Positions 35,454 through 47,393 of a DNA stretch of 64,000 nucleotides are shown in pieces. Every line of letters starts with the position of its first letter. The stretch's first letter is position 1. The stretch is from Beta vulgaris subsp. vulgaris (Eukaryota; Streptophyta; Magnoliopsida; Caryophyllales; Amaranthaceae): positions 58,514,892 through 58,578,891 of the forward strand of contig NC_079208.1 in the NCBI RefSeq assembly GCF_026745355.1, in the 5' to 3' direction. Below the pieces are notes generated by a model, which saw nothing but the letters and a program-made list of their open reading frames with translations, made no database searches and had not been told where the DNA came from. A program made the translations under genes and the position numbers.

Positions 35454-37611
35454 CTGAAGTTGAGTTATTGTGTTGGAGTGAATGAGCTTGGGAGGTGCAA
35501 GGTGGCTTTTACTAATACATAATTGGTAATCATTGCACAACTTGAAAACTATGTAGGATGTTGCACTGGTTGTCTGGGAATCTTATGCCTTTACATGCTG
35601 AGGCATGAAATGACAGAATGACCAATCTGGATTTCATCTTATTGTGAGTTGACTTCTTACTGGTTATAATTGCTTCCATGATAATAAATTGTTTGCTTCT
35701 TTGGTTTATCTCCATTTCTTTTTAAAATTGTTTTTTGGCGCCCAAAACAAGGTTGTTGGTCAGGGATTCTGGGACCCACTAATGTCTACAAAAAAACTTT
35801 CAGTTGTGGCAACTCTGATGGAGTGAGTAGTGGGCATTATATACTGAATGCTAACAAAATGATGGTGCTAGACAATATGAAAATGTGTTTTGCGCAGATG
35901 TTGTCAGTTGCCTCTCTTTTGAACTAGTTGCCTACTTTTTCTTTCTCACTGGGCTTCTCATTATGTGTTATTATGTGTTCTGTTGAATCTGGTTAAAGTA
36001 ACAAACTTTTTTGGTTGAGCAGAGCACTCACCCGTGCTCTTGCTTGCTCATTGTTGCAATAAACTTGGTGGGATGAATATGACTAACACTAGTCTAGGAT
36101 GACAAACTCTTTTCTCAGGACTTTCAGGTCCTGAAGAAGCATTAAGTTGGTTTCATCAGGTTCTTGTCACATACTTTTTGTGCATCTTTGTTACTTGCTG
36201 ACTTGTCATAAATTGGTCCTAAATCTGCGCGCAGCAGATGCATTCTTGAAGTGAGTTGGAGCTCATCAAAAATTCACCCACTTCAACTATGGTGTCGTCT
36301 GCATCTAGAATCAGTAATCCACACTTTGCAGGTACCCTTTCATGCCTGATATTCTGTGTACGCGCTTCATTAATTTCCACACTTTTTAACAGATTATTAT
36401 GACAATGCTGGATATCATGTCATTACCATAATATATGTTCATATGATTTATGCTACATGGTCCATGGACTTGGGAATTTATGTCCGACAGGGCTATATGC
36501 CTAGTGTTTAGACTAATTTCTGAAATATCTCCATGAGAGCAAACAAATAGTCTAAATAACGTCATATGACATTGCTGTATTACAGAAAAGAAAGTTGTGA
36601 AAGCCAGAGGTTAAGGCTTTTTGGGTTGAAAAGGGTGGAATTTGGATAATGGATTATGGTTATAAATCTCAAATTATAGGGTGGCAATGGATTTCAACAC
36701 AACATATGATAATTTGCCTTGCTACCTATGTGAGTCAAAAGTGGCAATGATTGCTGTCGGTTATTAGCAGTGTTTATCATATGCATGCTTTTAGAATAAG
36801 TTAAAAGAGTTGAACCTTTGTGTCCTTGAAGTAATCAATAATCATAGATATGCATTTTAACTTTATTTATTGACTAATCATGCTAGATCCTCGGGTTGAT
36901 TTTCGGACTATTTTTTATTCATTTGTTTATTAGTTTGGCAATTCTGAATATTGTCTATTGTTTAATAAGAGTTGGAAGTTCACTATTGTTCGACTTTTGA
37001 ATTGTAATGGAGCAATGGACTAATCAAATTGTGAAGTAGCCTATTCCCAGTAGGTATTTGATTATGAGCTATCTGTTATATTGAAGGTAAGGTTCCTGCC
37101 CACCCTAAGCACTCCAAGTTCTAGACCTTCAAGTATTATTCTTGTGTTTCGTCTTGTGTCTCACCTTGTCCTAATATAGAGGCCTTACTCTTTAAATGAT
37201 AACGGGGAAGGATGAAAAGCTGAAACATAAGGTGAGACACATAAATGAAGAACGCAGGATCTCTTAGAGGGCACAAAATGACAACCTCCCGTCAAAGAAT
37301 GCTCTTCTATTTTAGCATTCTCTCGAGCTATATCGAGCTCTCTCGCAGTCCCCCCCCCCCCCCAACTCTCTCTTCTCTATGCTTATAGTTGACAATTGGG
37401 TTTTTTATGGTCGTGATGAGGAGTTTAAGAACAGATGGTGCTGGTGGAGTTTGATTTGATTCCCTCCTCCCTATTTTGGTGATGAATTGACTGGAGGAAT
37501 AGTGAATTTGGTGGTGAACAGTGGGTGGCTATGACAAATTTAGGTGGGTTGGTGCCCGGTGGTGAAGTGGCAGTGGCTTTGTGGTGAACTAGTACTTGGT
37601 CCTTAGAACTG
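35454..37611. other. Intergenic stretch without recognised genes
   Basis: Includes the CLE gene promoter on its left edge. The rest is AT-rich without family-like coding segments. A short imperfect inverted repeat (cttgtgtctcaccttg and ataaggtgagacacat) lies near 37150-37235, and a C14 run at 37350-37363. Confidence 0.35.
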
Positions 37612-37621
37612 GGATATCTAC

Positions 37622-37832
37622 ATTTTTTTTCAATTAGGAAAGATAATTGGTACGAAGACCAACCCCTGTTAGGTTACTGGCTTACAGAACACATCAGCTT
37701 CTGAGGTTTGATACAAGACTAAACAATATATAAGTAAATGCCCAACATATTGGTGGGATGAGGATTTGAACCTTAGTTTTGTAATTCGGGGTGGTACTAC
37801 ACTGAGCTACCAGCCTACCACCTCTACCTCTA
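37622..37832 (-). mobile_element. SINE, same family as 8865-9597
   Basis: Read on the minus strand it has an A-box-like ggtagctcagtg, a B-box-like ggttcaaatcctc, and ends caattatctttcctaattga followed by an A run. The flanks ggatatctac (37612-37621) and ggatatccac (37833-37842) form a target duplication with one mismatch. It is uninterrupted, unlike its relative at 9 kb. Confidence 0.82.
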
Positions 37833-38116
37833 GGATATCCACGATTTGAAAGTTTGGTACCGTAGGAGTATATGAACTTTTAAGTTTTAACCAATATAAA
37901 TGCGTGTTATACAATGTCTAATTTCTCAATCCCCCTCTTTTTCTTTTTATTTGCCCTTAATTCTTCATCTTCGTCAGTTCCTTAATTAATGGAGCTTTTC
38001 AAGAGTATTTACCCAACGTTAATGTGAAGTATTAATAAGATAACACATTAGATCGTTAGGACACTTCTCTCTTTGTTGATGATTTGATGCTATTCTCTTC
38101 ATGTTTTTCTTTTAGT

Positions 38117-38371
38117 GTTTGGTTGGTTTGATAGAAAATGATTTTTCATGAAAAAACGTTTTCTAGGGGAAAATGCAAATGAATCTTAGTTTTTCTTTGC
38201 TTGGTTTCATGAAAAACTATTAAGCCAAGAAGGAGAAATTGACGAGTTGAGAATGAAAGAGAAAAGGAAAATAGTTTTCCTTCGAACTTCGGAGGAGAAT
38301 GTTTATAAAGTGAATGGAAAATTCTTTCCACCTTAGTTTTTCCTTTTCAATTTCTTGTCTAATCAAACAAC
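38117..38371. mobile_element. Foldback MITE-like element
   Basis: Starts gtttggttggtttgatag and ends, inverted, gttgtttgattagac. The interior has partly complementary runs of gaaaatg/ttttcc type. The ends are not exact, so limits are approximate and no target duplication was fixed. Confidence 0.4.
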
Positions 38372-38968
38372 AAAAAATGTGAAAATCGTTTTCTTCCAAA
38401 ATAAACGGAACTTAAATGAAATATTCAAATAGGAGTATAAAGAAAATAAGGAGAATTGCCTAATGGGTATATGGTGGGTCGCCCAAATAGAATATCGGAT
38501 ATCCCTTATTATTTTTAAATGGGTTTGGCCCGTTAATAAAATTTATATCTATCCTTAGCCTTTAGCCCTCTACAATGAGGATACCAGATTGGGAGCTTTC
38601 AGCCCTCCAGCGTTCTGCATCTAAAGTAGTATCTGATTGGACACTGGCCTAAGATAATTGGGCCGTATACTTCCTCAGTCCATATGTCTAGTTATGCCCG
38701 TTGGACAATGGCCTTACATAGTTGGGCCGTATACAGTAGAGCTAACTAAACTTTATTTTCTTTTCATATAAAATAACTAAGGATCTGTTCGTTATCGTTT
38801 TTCGTTTTTGATTTTCAGTTTTGATGAAAAGTGAAAAGCAAAAACAGGAAACCATAAAAGAGTGATTTTCACATTTTAGTTGTCAGTTTCAAAATCATTA
38901 TGTTTCTTAATAAATTTGATTAATTTTTTATTAATTATTAGACATGATTTTTAAAATTAAAAAACGGA

Positions 38969-39582
38969 AAGGAAAATTTGCCTGGAATAATTTCACCTTT
39001 GGCCGATCTTTCAAAAATAATCCAACCTTTAGATTATTCTGGAATTATTCTACCTTTGCTTACTAGATTGAATTTTTGGTCCCAAGAACCTGTACCTTGG
39101 CGAATCGGTAAATTTTCCTTCCTAGACCTCTCCCCAGCCACCAGACAACGCCCTAGCCACCAGGCCCCCACCCCCTCTTTCTCCTCATTACCGCTTCTCT
39201 CTTTCTCCTGTCTCTGTCCTCTTTTTTCTTTGCGGATTTCAAGGTGGTGCGAATGGTGGAGATAATGGTGCGAATGGGGAGATTATGGTGGTGAGATGGT
39301 GCAAATGGGAGGGGGTGGGGGTTGCGAGGGGGGAGGGGGGCTATTGGGCCATTGGGGGTGAGTGGGGTGGGGGTGGGGGTGGGGTGATGGGGGGTGGGGG
39401 GGTGGGGGTGGGGTGGGGCAAGAGGATAAGGGTGTTAGTAACCTGTTGTTACCGGTCATTATTTTTTGGGATCAAAAACTCAACTTATTAAACAAAGGTA
39501 GGATTATTTTAGAATATTTCAAAGGTGAGATTATTTTTAAAAAATCGATCAAAGATAAAATTATTCTAAGCAAAATTTTCAA
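38969..39582. mobile_element. Foldback element with about 100-bp inverted ends and a G-rich core
   Basis: The left arm (gaaaatttgcctggaataat, then aaaataatccaacc) and the right arm (inverted: gaaaattttgcttagaataa, then aaaataatctcacc) are complementary over roughly 100 bp with mismatches. The middle holds an open stretch with a C/T-rich segment (tctctttctcctgtctctgt) and a very G-rich tract. Long terminal inverted repeats suggest a Mutator-like or other foldback DNA element. No target duplication was found. Confidence 0.6.
39298..39420 (+). repeat. G-rich GGGGTGGG-type tract
   Basis: Repeated ggtgggggtgggg runs with at least eight blocks of four or more G. The sequence meets the simple pattern for intramolecular G-quadruplexes. 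The frames through it (glycine- and tryptophan-rich) are not genes. Confidence 0.75.
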
Positions 39583-41458
39583 ACAGAAAATCACAACAAT
39601 ACCGAATCTAAAGTTTTAATTTTCAATCTGTGTGTATAGCTAAACTTTGTTTCCATAAAGCGGGAAAAGCTGTAAAGAATATCCAACGTGTATCATGTAT
39701 ATCGTGCTTTAATGCTTTCATCTTTTTATCATTTACCTCGGACCTCACGTCCTCTAACAGGTGCCCCTGTCTTTATCAATTTCCTGCTACTGCTAGGCAT
39801 CTATGCATGGATATTCGCCTCCTTTTGTCGCCTTTTTTCGTGCTCAATCTCTTTTAATGGGCTGTTTGCTGTGGCCTGTGGGAATTGAGGATAGAGATGG
39901 AAACTCCGTTTTCATATTCTATTACTCCTACTATTTTTTACTTCCAATATTAATATTAAAGAACGATATAAAAATTAAGAAAAGATAAGAGATAGAAAAA
40001 GATTCCTATATATTAAAAGAGAAATAGAGAGAAGTTATTATAAAAAAATAATCAGTACTGCAAGTAATATAAAGCTCCCTAATACATAAAAATGTTGAAA
40101 AAAAAAGGAGGAAGTACTTGTTTAGTGGGAATTGAAAATTTTCCCTAAGATATAGGGGAAATTATTATGAGTGAGTAAGTTTCCTTAGAGCAATTTCAAT
40201 GGCGATTTATTACTCCTTGTATCTTAATTTGTTACATGAGGTTTTTAAGCAATAGTGCTTTCTAGCTATAAAGTATTTCAATCGTAAGGTACAATACATT
40301 GTTGCTTGAATAGTTTTACGTTTCAATCAATATTTTGAATTTTAATTTTTTATTTAATTATAATTAGTTAGGAAACAAAAAATTGTGCCTTTGTTGTGGT
40401 CCTTGTGGATAGAGATGCATTCACCAATGATATGCACGGTAAGCATCACTTTTTCCTTTTTCTAATTTTAAGTCATATTGCCTTTTTAAAGTCAAGCAAG
40501 TATCTTGGTGGAGAAGGTGTTACTCTCAAGTAGTTATCAATTATCTTGTTTCAATGGTTGAGTATCTTGCTCACAACATTCAAAGCAAGCAAGTCTAAAA
40601 TACAATAATTGGAGTTGCTCTATGGCAGTGAAAATAGGGCCAGTCTAATGAAAAGCATTTTTAAGTATAATTGTTATCGTCTTTTACTTAAATGCTCCAT
40701 GAAGCATTGAAGGTTATGTCATGCTATTTGTAATCACCTTTTGGCTTTTCCTCCTTTCCTAAGAAAATGGTATTCCTTAAGTATGAAGTGTACTTGTAAG
40801 ATTAAACTATAAACTATAAACACCCTTTAAAATATTAGGTTAAAAAAACTTTTTGATCAACTATAACGGGGTAAGTTGAAATGGCGCATAAAGCCTATGT
40901 CTTATGTGATGTGAATTGAAAATTGATTGTAAATAAATTAAACACATTTGTTCTTACACCACCAGGCACTAGTCAAGTTGTTGCAACTAAAAGTGATTAA
41001 AAAAAATGTGAAAGTTTATATGACAAAGATATTCTACAAGCTATAATCGAGGTGATCAAAGGTCAGGGTTGGGTTCGAGTTGGACCATAATTGGGGCAAA
41101 TTTTGTGCCCAAAGCTTGCTATTTCGACCAAAGAATAGCGAGCTTGTCGGGCAAAAATGGGTTGGGTCGAAATTAGATTGAAAAGTCATTTGGAACTCGT
41201 CTAAAACCAGTTCTAAAGGCAAAAAAAAATTGAGGTGGGTTCGAACTGGGCCAAAAATATTTGCCAAAGCCTCGAGCTGAGCTGGGTGGTGGTGGCGAGG
41301 CGGGAGGAGGTGACGATGGTGTTGGAGGTGGTGGCAATCAGTGTCGTGGTGGCAGCAGGTAGTGATTTGGGAAAGAAAATATGATAAAAGGAAGGGTAAA
41401 GTTGAAAATTTTGATGAGATCAGAACGATTTTAAAAAACTTTGGGCCAATGTTTAGTA
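39583..41458. other. Intergenic stretch without recognised genes
   Basis: AT-rich. A 'ggaggaagta' word at 40107-40116 may be the right end of a decayed Stowaway-like MITE starting near 39905. Short frames at 39630-39988 and 41034-41267 have no recognisable domain. Confidence 0.35.
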
Positions 41459-41721
41459 TCTATACAAATATATTAAAAGGCGTGCGAAAACAAGAAACTG
41501 TGCCACGTGGCGTTCTCCCTAGGGAGTTTATGTTTATGTAATTCATGTACGATAATAAATTAAGAAATTGTCTAGTATAGGATTTGATCCCAAGACCTCA
41601 AGTATATATATTATAGTTCTAACCACTAGGCTAAGTTGTATTTAGTGTTATTATCATAAAATATCATATTGATAAATGAAATTTTTTCTTACTCGAAACA
41701 TAGCCGGGTCTAATAACTAGA
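41459..41721 (+). mobile_element. Short non-autonomous Helitron
   Basis: Starts TCTATACAAATATATTAAAA after an A, followed by ggcgtgcgaaaacaagaaac. It ends with taataactaga, a one-base variant of the CTAGT end, preceded by gccgggtc. A tRNA-like box pair lies on the minus strand inside it. It is related to 10725-11147 and 19602-19833. Confidence 0.65.
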
Positions 41722-42481
41722 TTTAGTATTAAAAATCGTGTAAACTCCAATATATATTTTCCTTTCATCAATCTCTTTATTTATAACTTAATTAAAAATT
41801 ATGTCAAATTAAAAAGCAAATAGTTTCCTTTTTCAGGAAAAAAGATTTCAGTGACATGTGGAATCTTTTATTTTATTTAGTCATCCTGGGAAATGAAGGA
41901 CCAGTACTTTCACTGATCTTATTTTAACATTGGATACTCTAAACCTCTATCTTGGATACTGCACGAGTGTGAAAGTCTATAATCTATGTACAAAAACCTG
42001 TTTCTTCACTTGGCTTCTTTCCAAAAAAATTACCGAATCTTTCAATGGATTGGGTCGTTCTCATTTTCTAGACTTTATCTAATTACATTGTTTTGGTTCC
42101 CCTAAGTTAGGCGCCAAACTATTGTCGGGAAGCGTTAAAATTCAATGCCCATTGATCTTTTGAACATAAGGATTTACTCAAACACGATACTTTCTTTTGA
42201 AGGATTTAAAAAGTGCTTATTAATTTATGTAATCCAATCTATGTTTCTGAAGATTAATAATGTTAGCTAATTGGCTAACTTACATGTAGAAATATCTAGA
42301 TCTTCTTTCCTTTGTTTTTGTTGGGTTGTCTTGTGGTTTTTTCTCATTGTCCTTTTCCAAAGAAGTGACATTCTCTTATTTCAGGAATTCTTGGATATGA
42401 TAATACTTGAAAAATGGAAATCATGTTTAATTGGTAATCATTTACATACTGAAAGTGATCTTGTTCAATACTCAACTCTAA

Positions 42482-42863
42482 GGCTATGTTTAGTTCACCT
42501 GAAATTTTCTGATCTGAACTTATCTGATCTGATCTGATCTGAACTTATTTTTTCTGATCTGATCTGATCTGAACTTATTTTTTCTGAACTGATCTGATTA
42601 CAAGATCTTATCTTTTAGATTTCTCTCAATCTATAAGAAAAAATATAGTCATGTGGGGTCTTGTTTGATTCATCTCAATTAATACTTTATTAATATTCAA
42701 TTATTATAATTTTTACTAATATGTAATGAAAGATATTTAATAATAATAATGAGTTTTTAAAACTGACTGATCTGATATGATCTGAACTTATTTTTTCTGA
42801 TCTGATTTGATCTGATCTGATTAGATCTGAAATAAGCAAAAATAAGGTGAACTAAACATAGCC
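42482..42863. mobile_element. PIF/Harbinger MITE with TGATC repeats, copy 1
   Basis: Terminal repeats ggctatgtttagttcacct and (inverted) ggctatgtttagttcacct are identical over 19 bp. An exact TAA target duplication is at 42479-42481 and 42864-42866. Subterminal regions consist of (tgatc)n runs on both sides. The element is non-coding. Confidence 0.9.
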
Positions 42864-42963
42864 TAAATGAAGTAATTATGTTCTTTCAGTTCGGTCAATA
42901 TATATAGTAGTATTCGTTGTTCAAGAGGAGAAAAGTTATACTCGATCAGCACATCATGAATTA

Positions 42964-43329
42964 GGCTATGTTTAGTTCACCTGAAATTTTCTGATCTGAA
43001 CTTATCTGACTGAACTTATTTTTTCTGATCTGATCTGATCTGAACTTATTTTTTCTGAACTGATCTGATAACAAGATCTTATCTTTTAGATTTATCTCAA
43101 TATATAAGAAAAAATATAGTCATGTGGGGTCTTGTTTGATTCGTCTCAATGAGTACTTTATTAATATTCAATTATTATAATTTTTACTAATATGTAATGA
43201 AAGATATTTAATAGTAAAAATGAGTTTTTAAAACTGACTGATCTGATCTGAACTTATTTTTTCTGATCTGATCTGATCTGATCTGATTAGATCTGAAATA
43301 AGCAAAAATAAGGTGAACTGAACATAGCC
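42964..43329. mobile_element. PIF/Harbinger MITE with TGATC repeats, copy 2
   Basis: Same family and orientation as copy 1, one hundred bases downstream, with an exact TTA target duplication at 42961-42963 and 43330-43332. The right terminal repeat has one change (gaactgaacatagcc). The two copies are about 90 percent or more identical in the AT-rich centre but differ in the number of TGATC units. Confidence 0.9.
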
Positions 43330-43877
43330 TTAGTAAACTTATTTAATAGGTTAGCTCGTCTATACATAAAAAGGATAAGAGAATCTTTACCTTTCATAAT
43401 AATATTCCGTTGAGATACGGTCCCATGACCTCAATAAAATCAAATTATTAGATATCTTATTAATAGACAAAATATGATTTATTTAGCTTATTTAGACCTT
43501 GTTCTTTTATATTAAGAGAATCTGAATTAAAGTGAACAAAAAAAAGAACTATTAAGAGAAACTGATTAAATTGAATTGATCTTAAAATAAGTTCAAAAGA
43601 ATCGACTTTAATCTCTAACTCTTCATCATTTGCTGGTATGATGAGGCTTAGTACGTAGCCTAAACTTTACAATGTGCTTTTGCCTTTTTGGAAGAACTCT
43701 AAACAATCTTTATCATCTCTTCCACGTCTGTCATTCACATGTGGATACAATTATACAAACACTTCTCCCAGCAAACCCTAGCAAGGCTATATTTGTCTTC
43801 CTACAAATGCTTACAATAATGTTACCACTTCAAACTTTTTTTTTTTACCATATACTCTAACCTTTCAAACTCCCTCC

Positions 43878-43885
43878 TATAAATA
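43878..43885 (+). promoter_or_regulatory. TATA box of the thaumatin-like gene
   Basis: TATAAATA, 55 bp upstream of the ATG at 43940, in the context ctcctataaataccacc. The spacing implies a leader of about 25-30 nt. Confidence 0.75.
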
Positions 43886-43939
43886 CCACCCAATACTACA
43901 CAATTCATTTCATCCAAACAATCTCAAACCACAAAAAAA

Positions 43940-44686
43940 ATGGCACTCATTTCTTCCCTCACTCTCTTTTCCTTCCTAGCAATAATCCTTACCTTAGCCC
44001 AAGCCCAATCCGAACTCATCCTAACCGTTGTCAACAATTGCCCATTCACAATTTGGCCCGCGGTCCTGCCCAACCATGGTTTCCCCATCTTAGAAAAAGG
44101 CGGGTTTCCCCTATCAAGCCTTACCCATCGCTCATTTCCTGTCCCAAACACGCACTGGGCTGGGCGTGTTTGGGCCAGGACGGGGTGCACTTACTCAAAT
44201 GGAAAATTTAGTTGCGCTACCGGCGATTGCGGTGGGCGCATAGAATGCAATGGGCTAGGCGGGCAAGTGCCCGCAACACTAGCCCAATTTAGCATTCATC
44301 ATGGTAATAGGGATCACTCCGCTTACGGAGTGAGCCTTGTTGACGGCTTCAACTTGCCCATGACTATAACACCCCACGAGGGCAAAGGAGTTTGCCCTGT
44401 AGTGGGATGTAAGGCGAACTTGTTACAAAATTGTCCTAAGCCTCTAGAGTTTAGAGGCCTACATGGTAATGGACCGATTGTGGGATGTAAGAGTGGATGT
44501 TTGGCATTTAACACTGATGAGTTTTGTTGTAGGAATCAGTATAATAGCGCAAAAACTTGCCATGGGAACACATATTCTCAGTACTTTAAGCATGCTTGTC
44601 CTGCTACTTTTACTTATGCTCATGACACTTCTCTCATGCATGATTGTGCTGCCCCACGTGAGCTCAAAGTCATTTTCTGTCACTAG
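43940..44686 (+). CDS. Thaumatin-like protein (PR-5 family), secreted
   Basis: An intronless frame of 248 residues. Residues 1-22 are a signal peptide (MALISS, hydrophobic core, then AQA). The thaumatin signature is at 88-98 (GKFSCATGDCG). The mature part has 16 cysteines, the number that forms the eight disulphides of this fold. Conserved landmarks: NNCPFTIWP at the start, WARTGC, IECNGLGG, SLVDGFNLPM, FCC, and VIFCH at the end. Family members are apoplastic pathogenesis-related proteins, some binding or cleaving beta-1,3-glucans. Of the five acidic-cleft positions, Arg80, Glu102 and Asp135 are recognisable, but the residue before VSLVDG is Gly130 where Asp is usual. It has no C-terminal vacuolar extension. 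Family call firm; biochemical activity unknown. Confidence 0.95.
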   Translation: MALISSLTLFSFLAIILTLAQAQSELILTVVNNCPFTIWPAVLPNHGFPILEKGGFPLSSLTHRSFPVPNTHWAGRVWARTGCTYSNGKFSCATGDCGGRIECNGLGGQVPATLAQFSIHHGNRDHSAYGVSLVDGFNLPMTITPHEGKGVCPVVGCKANLLQNCPKPLEFRGLHGNGPIVGCKSGCLAFNTDEFCCRNQYNSAKTCHGNTYSQYFKHACPATFTYAHDTSLMHDCAAPRELKVIFCH

Positions 44687-45513
44687 GAGAGAGAAAATAT
44701 GTCATTTTCTTTGCTATTATGGTCCTTTTTTGTTGTAAGTTTGCTATCTAAGTGAAGGATTAATGAAGAATGGATGATGTGAGATTGGTATGAAAATGTT
44801 AATGGAAGTCTCTTTCAGCTATAAATTGTGTTACTATATCTAAGCTTTCTTTATATGCTTGATGTTGATGTGTTATGTAAAGAATGTTTGTTTTTTATTA
44901 CCTAGTGGATCAATTTGAGACTGGCCTACTGACTCGATACAAAAATTGGTTGTAACAAGTTTTGGGTATTTTTGTTGGGCTTTGGCCTTTGAGCATGAGT
45001 TTTAGGCGCAAAATGCGTTTATTTAATTTTTAATGTAGTATTGGGGATCACGGGATGTCATCTAATTTAAATGGTAAAGTCGTATAGAGATGGTTCCCAA
45101 TACCTAGAAGGGAATACCCTCACCATCACCTAGTCGCTTGTTAGCATCAAAAAAGTAAAAATAATGTTGCGTTGGGAAAGAGTCCGACCCAACTAATCAT
45201 CACCTTTATTGCTATATGTGTTGAATCTTTTGTTTAACATTGCTATTAAAACTTTAATGTAATTAATTCAGTTGATTAAGGGGAAAGGGAATGGGTTAAG
45301 AGGATGTCTGGTATAGAAAAAATTGATGTAGAAAACGAATTTAAATACTTCTAAGTGTTTTCATTTCTAACTGTTTGGTATGAGTGTTAAGTAACAAATA
45401 CCATTTCCAGAAGGATTCACATTCCCCCATTTGTTACCCTTTATCAAACTGGTGGAAATAAATCACGTTTCCTTCATCAATCATAAACCTTTTTAATTGT
45501 TTCCATTCTAATA

Positions 45514-45829
45514 GGGGCGCATTTGGTTCATATGATTATGGTATGAGGTATGGGTTTAGAATGAGTAAAACCCATATCTAGTGTTTGTTTACAAAATTAA
45601 TAGATTCAAAACCAATACCTCAAACTCATAAGGTATGGGGTTTAGAAACTCAAGAAGGTAGGTGGGTATGACTCATACAGTCATACTAATATCTCAAGGT
45701 ATCAAATAGAAGAAAAAAAAAATCCCAAATAAAACCAAACACATGGTATAAGGTATCATGTTCCAAACATATATCACCTTGGTTTCATTCTCAATTCCAA
45801 ACCCATACCACTATATGAACCAAACACCC
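45514..45829. mobile_element. MITE with ggtt(t)catat ends
   Basis: Starts ggggcgcatttggttcatat and ends, inverted, gggtgtttggttcatat. TA flanks both ends. The interior repeats ggtatgggttt/aaacccatacc inverted segments. It is non-coding; the superfamily is unclear. Confidence 0.6.
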
Positions 45830-47218
45830 TAGCATACCAAACAATGATTAACGGTAACAATTATTATTTTCATGTCCCCTTCTTATTCAAAATTTTTCGA
45901 TTCCGTTTTTATTAATCATTCCAAACGCTAAACTAGCCAAGGAGAAAGTAATAAAGGAAGTGAGAACTTATAAAAGGAGTAATCGAGTAATACAGGAATA
46001 TGTTGTGGACATGGAAATGAAAGAACGAGAGGAAAAGGGAGGGAAAAAAAAGGTGATAAGATTTTGTTTCGGAATCTCTGTGCAGTAGTTTGGAAAAGCA
46101 GAGTAGGGAGTGGTGCAGAAAGGCATAGGACAATAATAGGAAAACTTGTCAAAATTTATCTTATATATTTACGTCATGTTCTTTGGACTTGTTTTCACTT
46201 TAGTTAATTCTTTTAAGTTTATTTTTTTTCTCTCTACAATTTAATATAATTAATTTCAATTCAGTTCTTCTCGATCCAAAAGAACATGGTTTCACACTTC
46301 TGTTATAAATAACATTTTAAAAAAATCGTGATTAATAATCACCTTATTAAAAAATTTGGTTGTCAATGCTCAATACCTACCTTATGCCTGAAACTCTGAA
46401 AGTAGACTTTGATCAATTGACTCTGACATTGTTCAGCACATGACTATTATTTTTTCCTTTGATGGTGAAATGGGCTCCATAAAATCACAATAATTTGTAT
46501 CAGTTAATAGTTTGATGGTAAAGTAAGGTTTATAGTGATTAGATACTTGCGAGTACCCAAGACCCAAGTTCAATTATGCAGACATTTTTGTAATAGTTAA
46601 GCTGAACTAAATTACTAAATGAACTTTGTTAATTTATTCATGTGTAGTAGGTTTGAATCAGTTAATTTGTCTCATGTGAAAAGGGTTGGAATTCTATATT
46701 AGAAGATATATTTGTGTATGATAGTTTTGAGTCAGTTAATTGAGAATTTATCTCATGTGAAAAGAGATGGAAATGCAGTTACTCACAACTTAGCTAGAAT
46801 GGTGCCTTTTGACAACGAGTGTTGGGAAAATCATGCTTTTATAAAGGTTTTCCCTATGTATTAAATATTAATAGATACTTTGTCCCTTGATTAATGAATT
46901 TCTTTTTCTCCCACAAAAAAGTATTACTAAATAAACTTATTTTTACATATAGAGAGAAAACTCAAAAGATAGGTAAAAGTTACCCAATAATGGGGTAGTA
47001 AATACAAAGAGAGAATAGAGTTGTATTATTAACGTGAACAAAAACTAGAAAAAGGCCATGTTTTTTAAAGGTTTTTTATTGGCTTTTGGCTTTTCAATTT
47101 GGTTAAACAACCAAAAAAAGTATTTGGTTATTGGCTTTTTGGTTGGCTGAAAGACTGACTTTTAAGCCAAAATAAAAAAGTTGCATGGCGTTGCTTTTGG
47201 GATTGACTTGTTGGTCCA

Positions 47219-47393
47219 CAAACTTTCTAATAAACAGCCAACTATCACAACTAATTTTACCAAACACGTTTACAAACAGCTGACTTGAACAACCAACTCA
47301 AAAAGCCAAACTTTCTAATAAACAGCCAACTATCACAACTAATTTTACCAAACACGTTTACAAACAGCTGACTTGAACAACCAACTCAAAAAG
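47219..47393. repeat. Tandem duplication, 88-bp unit x2
   Basis: Direct copies at 47219-47306 and 47307-47393 are essentially identical (caaactttctaataaacagc and on). They sit in a MITE-like stretch (about 47055-47460) rich in ttggctttt and its complement. Confidence 0.88.

Noticed and set aside
39285..39619. Gly/Trp-rich open frames
   Set aside because: They read through the G-rich tract of a foldback element; composition explains them.
43924..44190. Minus-strand frame of 88 codons
   Set aside because: Antisense to the thaumatin-like gene and without domain similarity.
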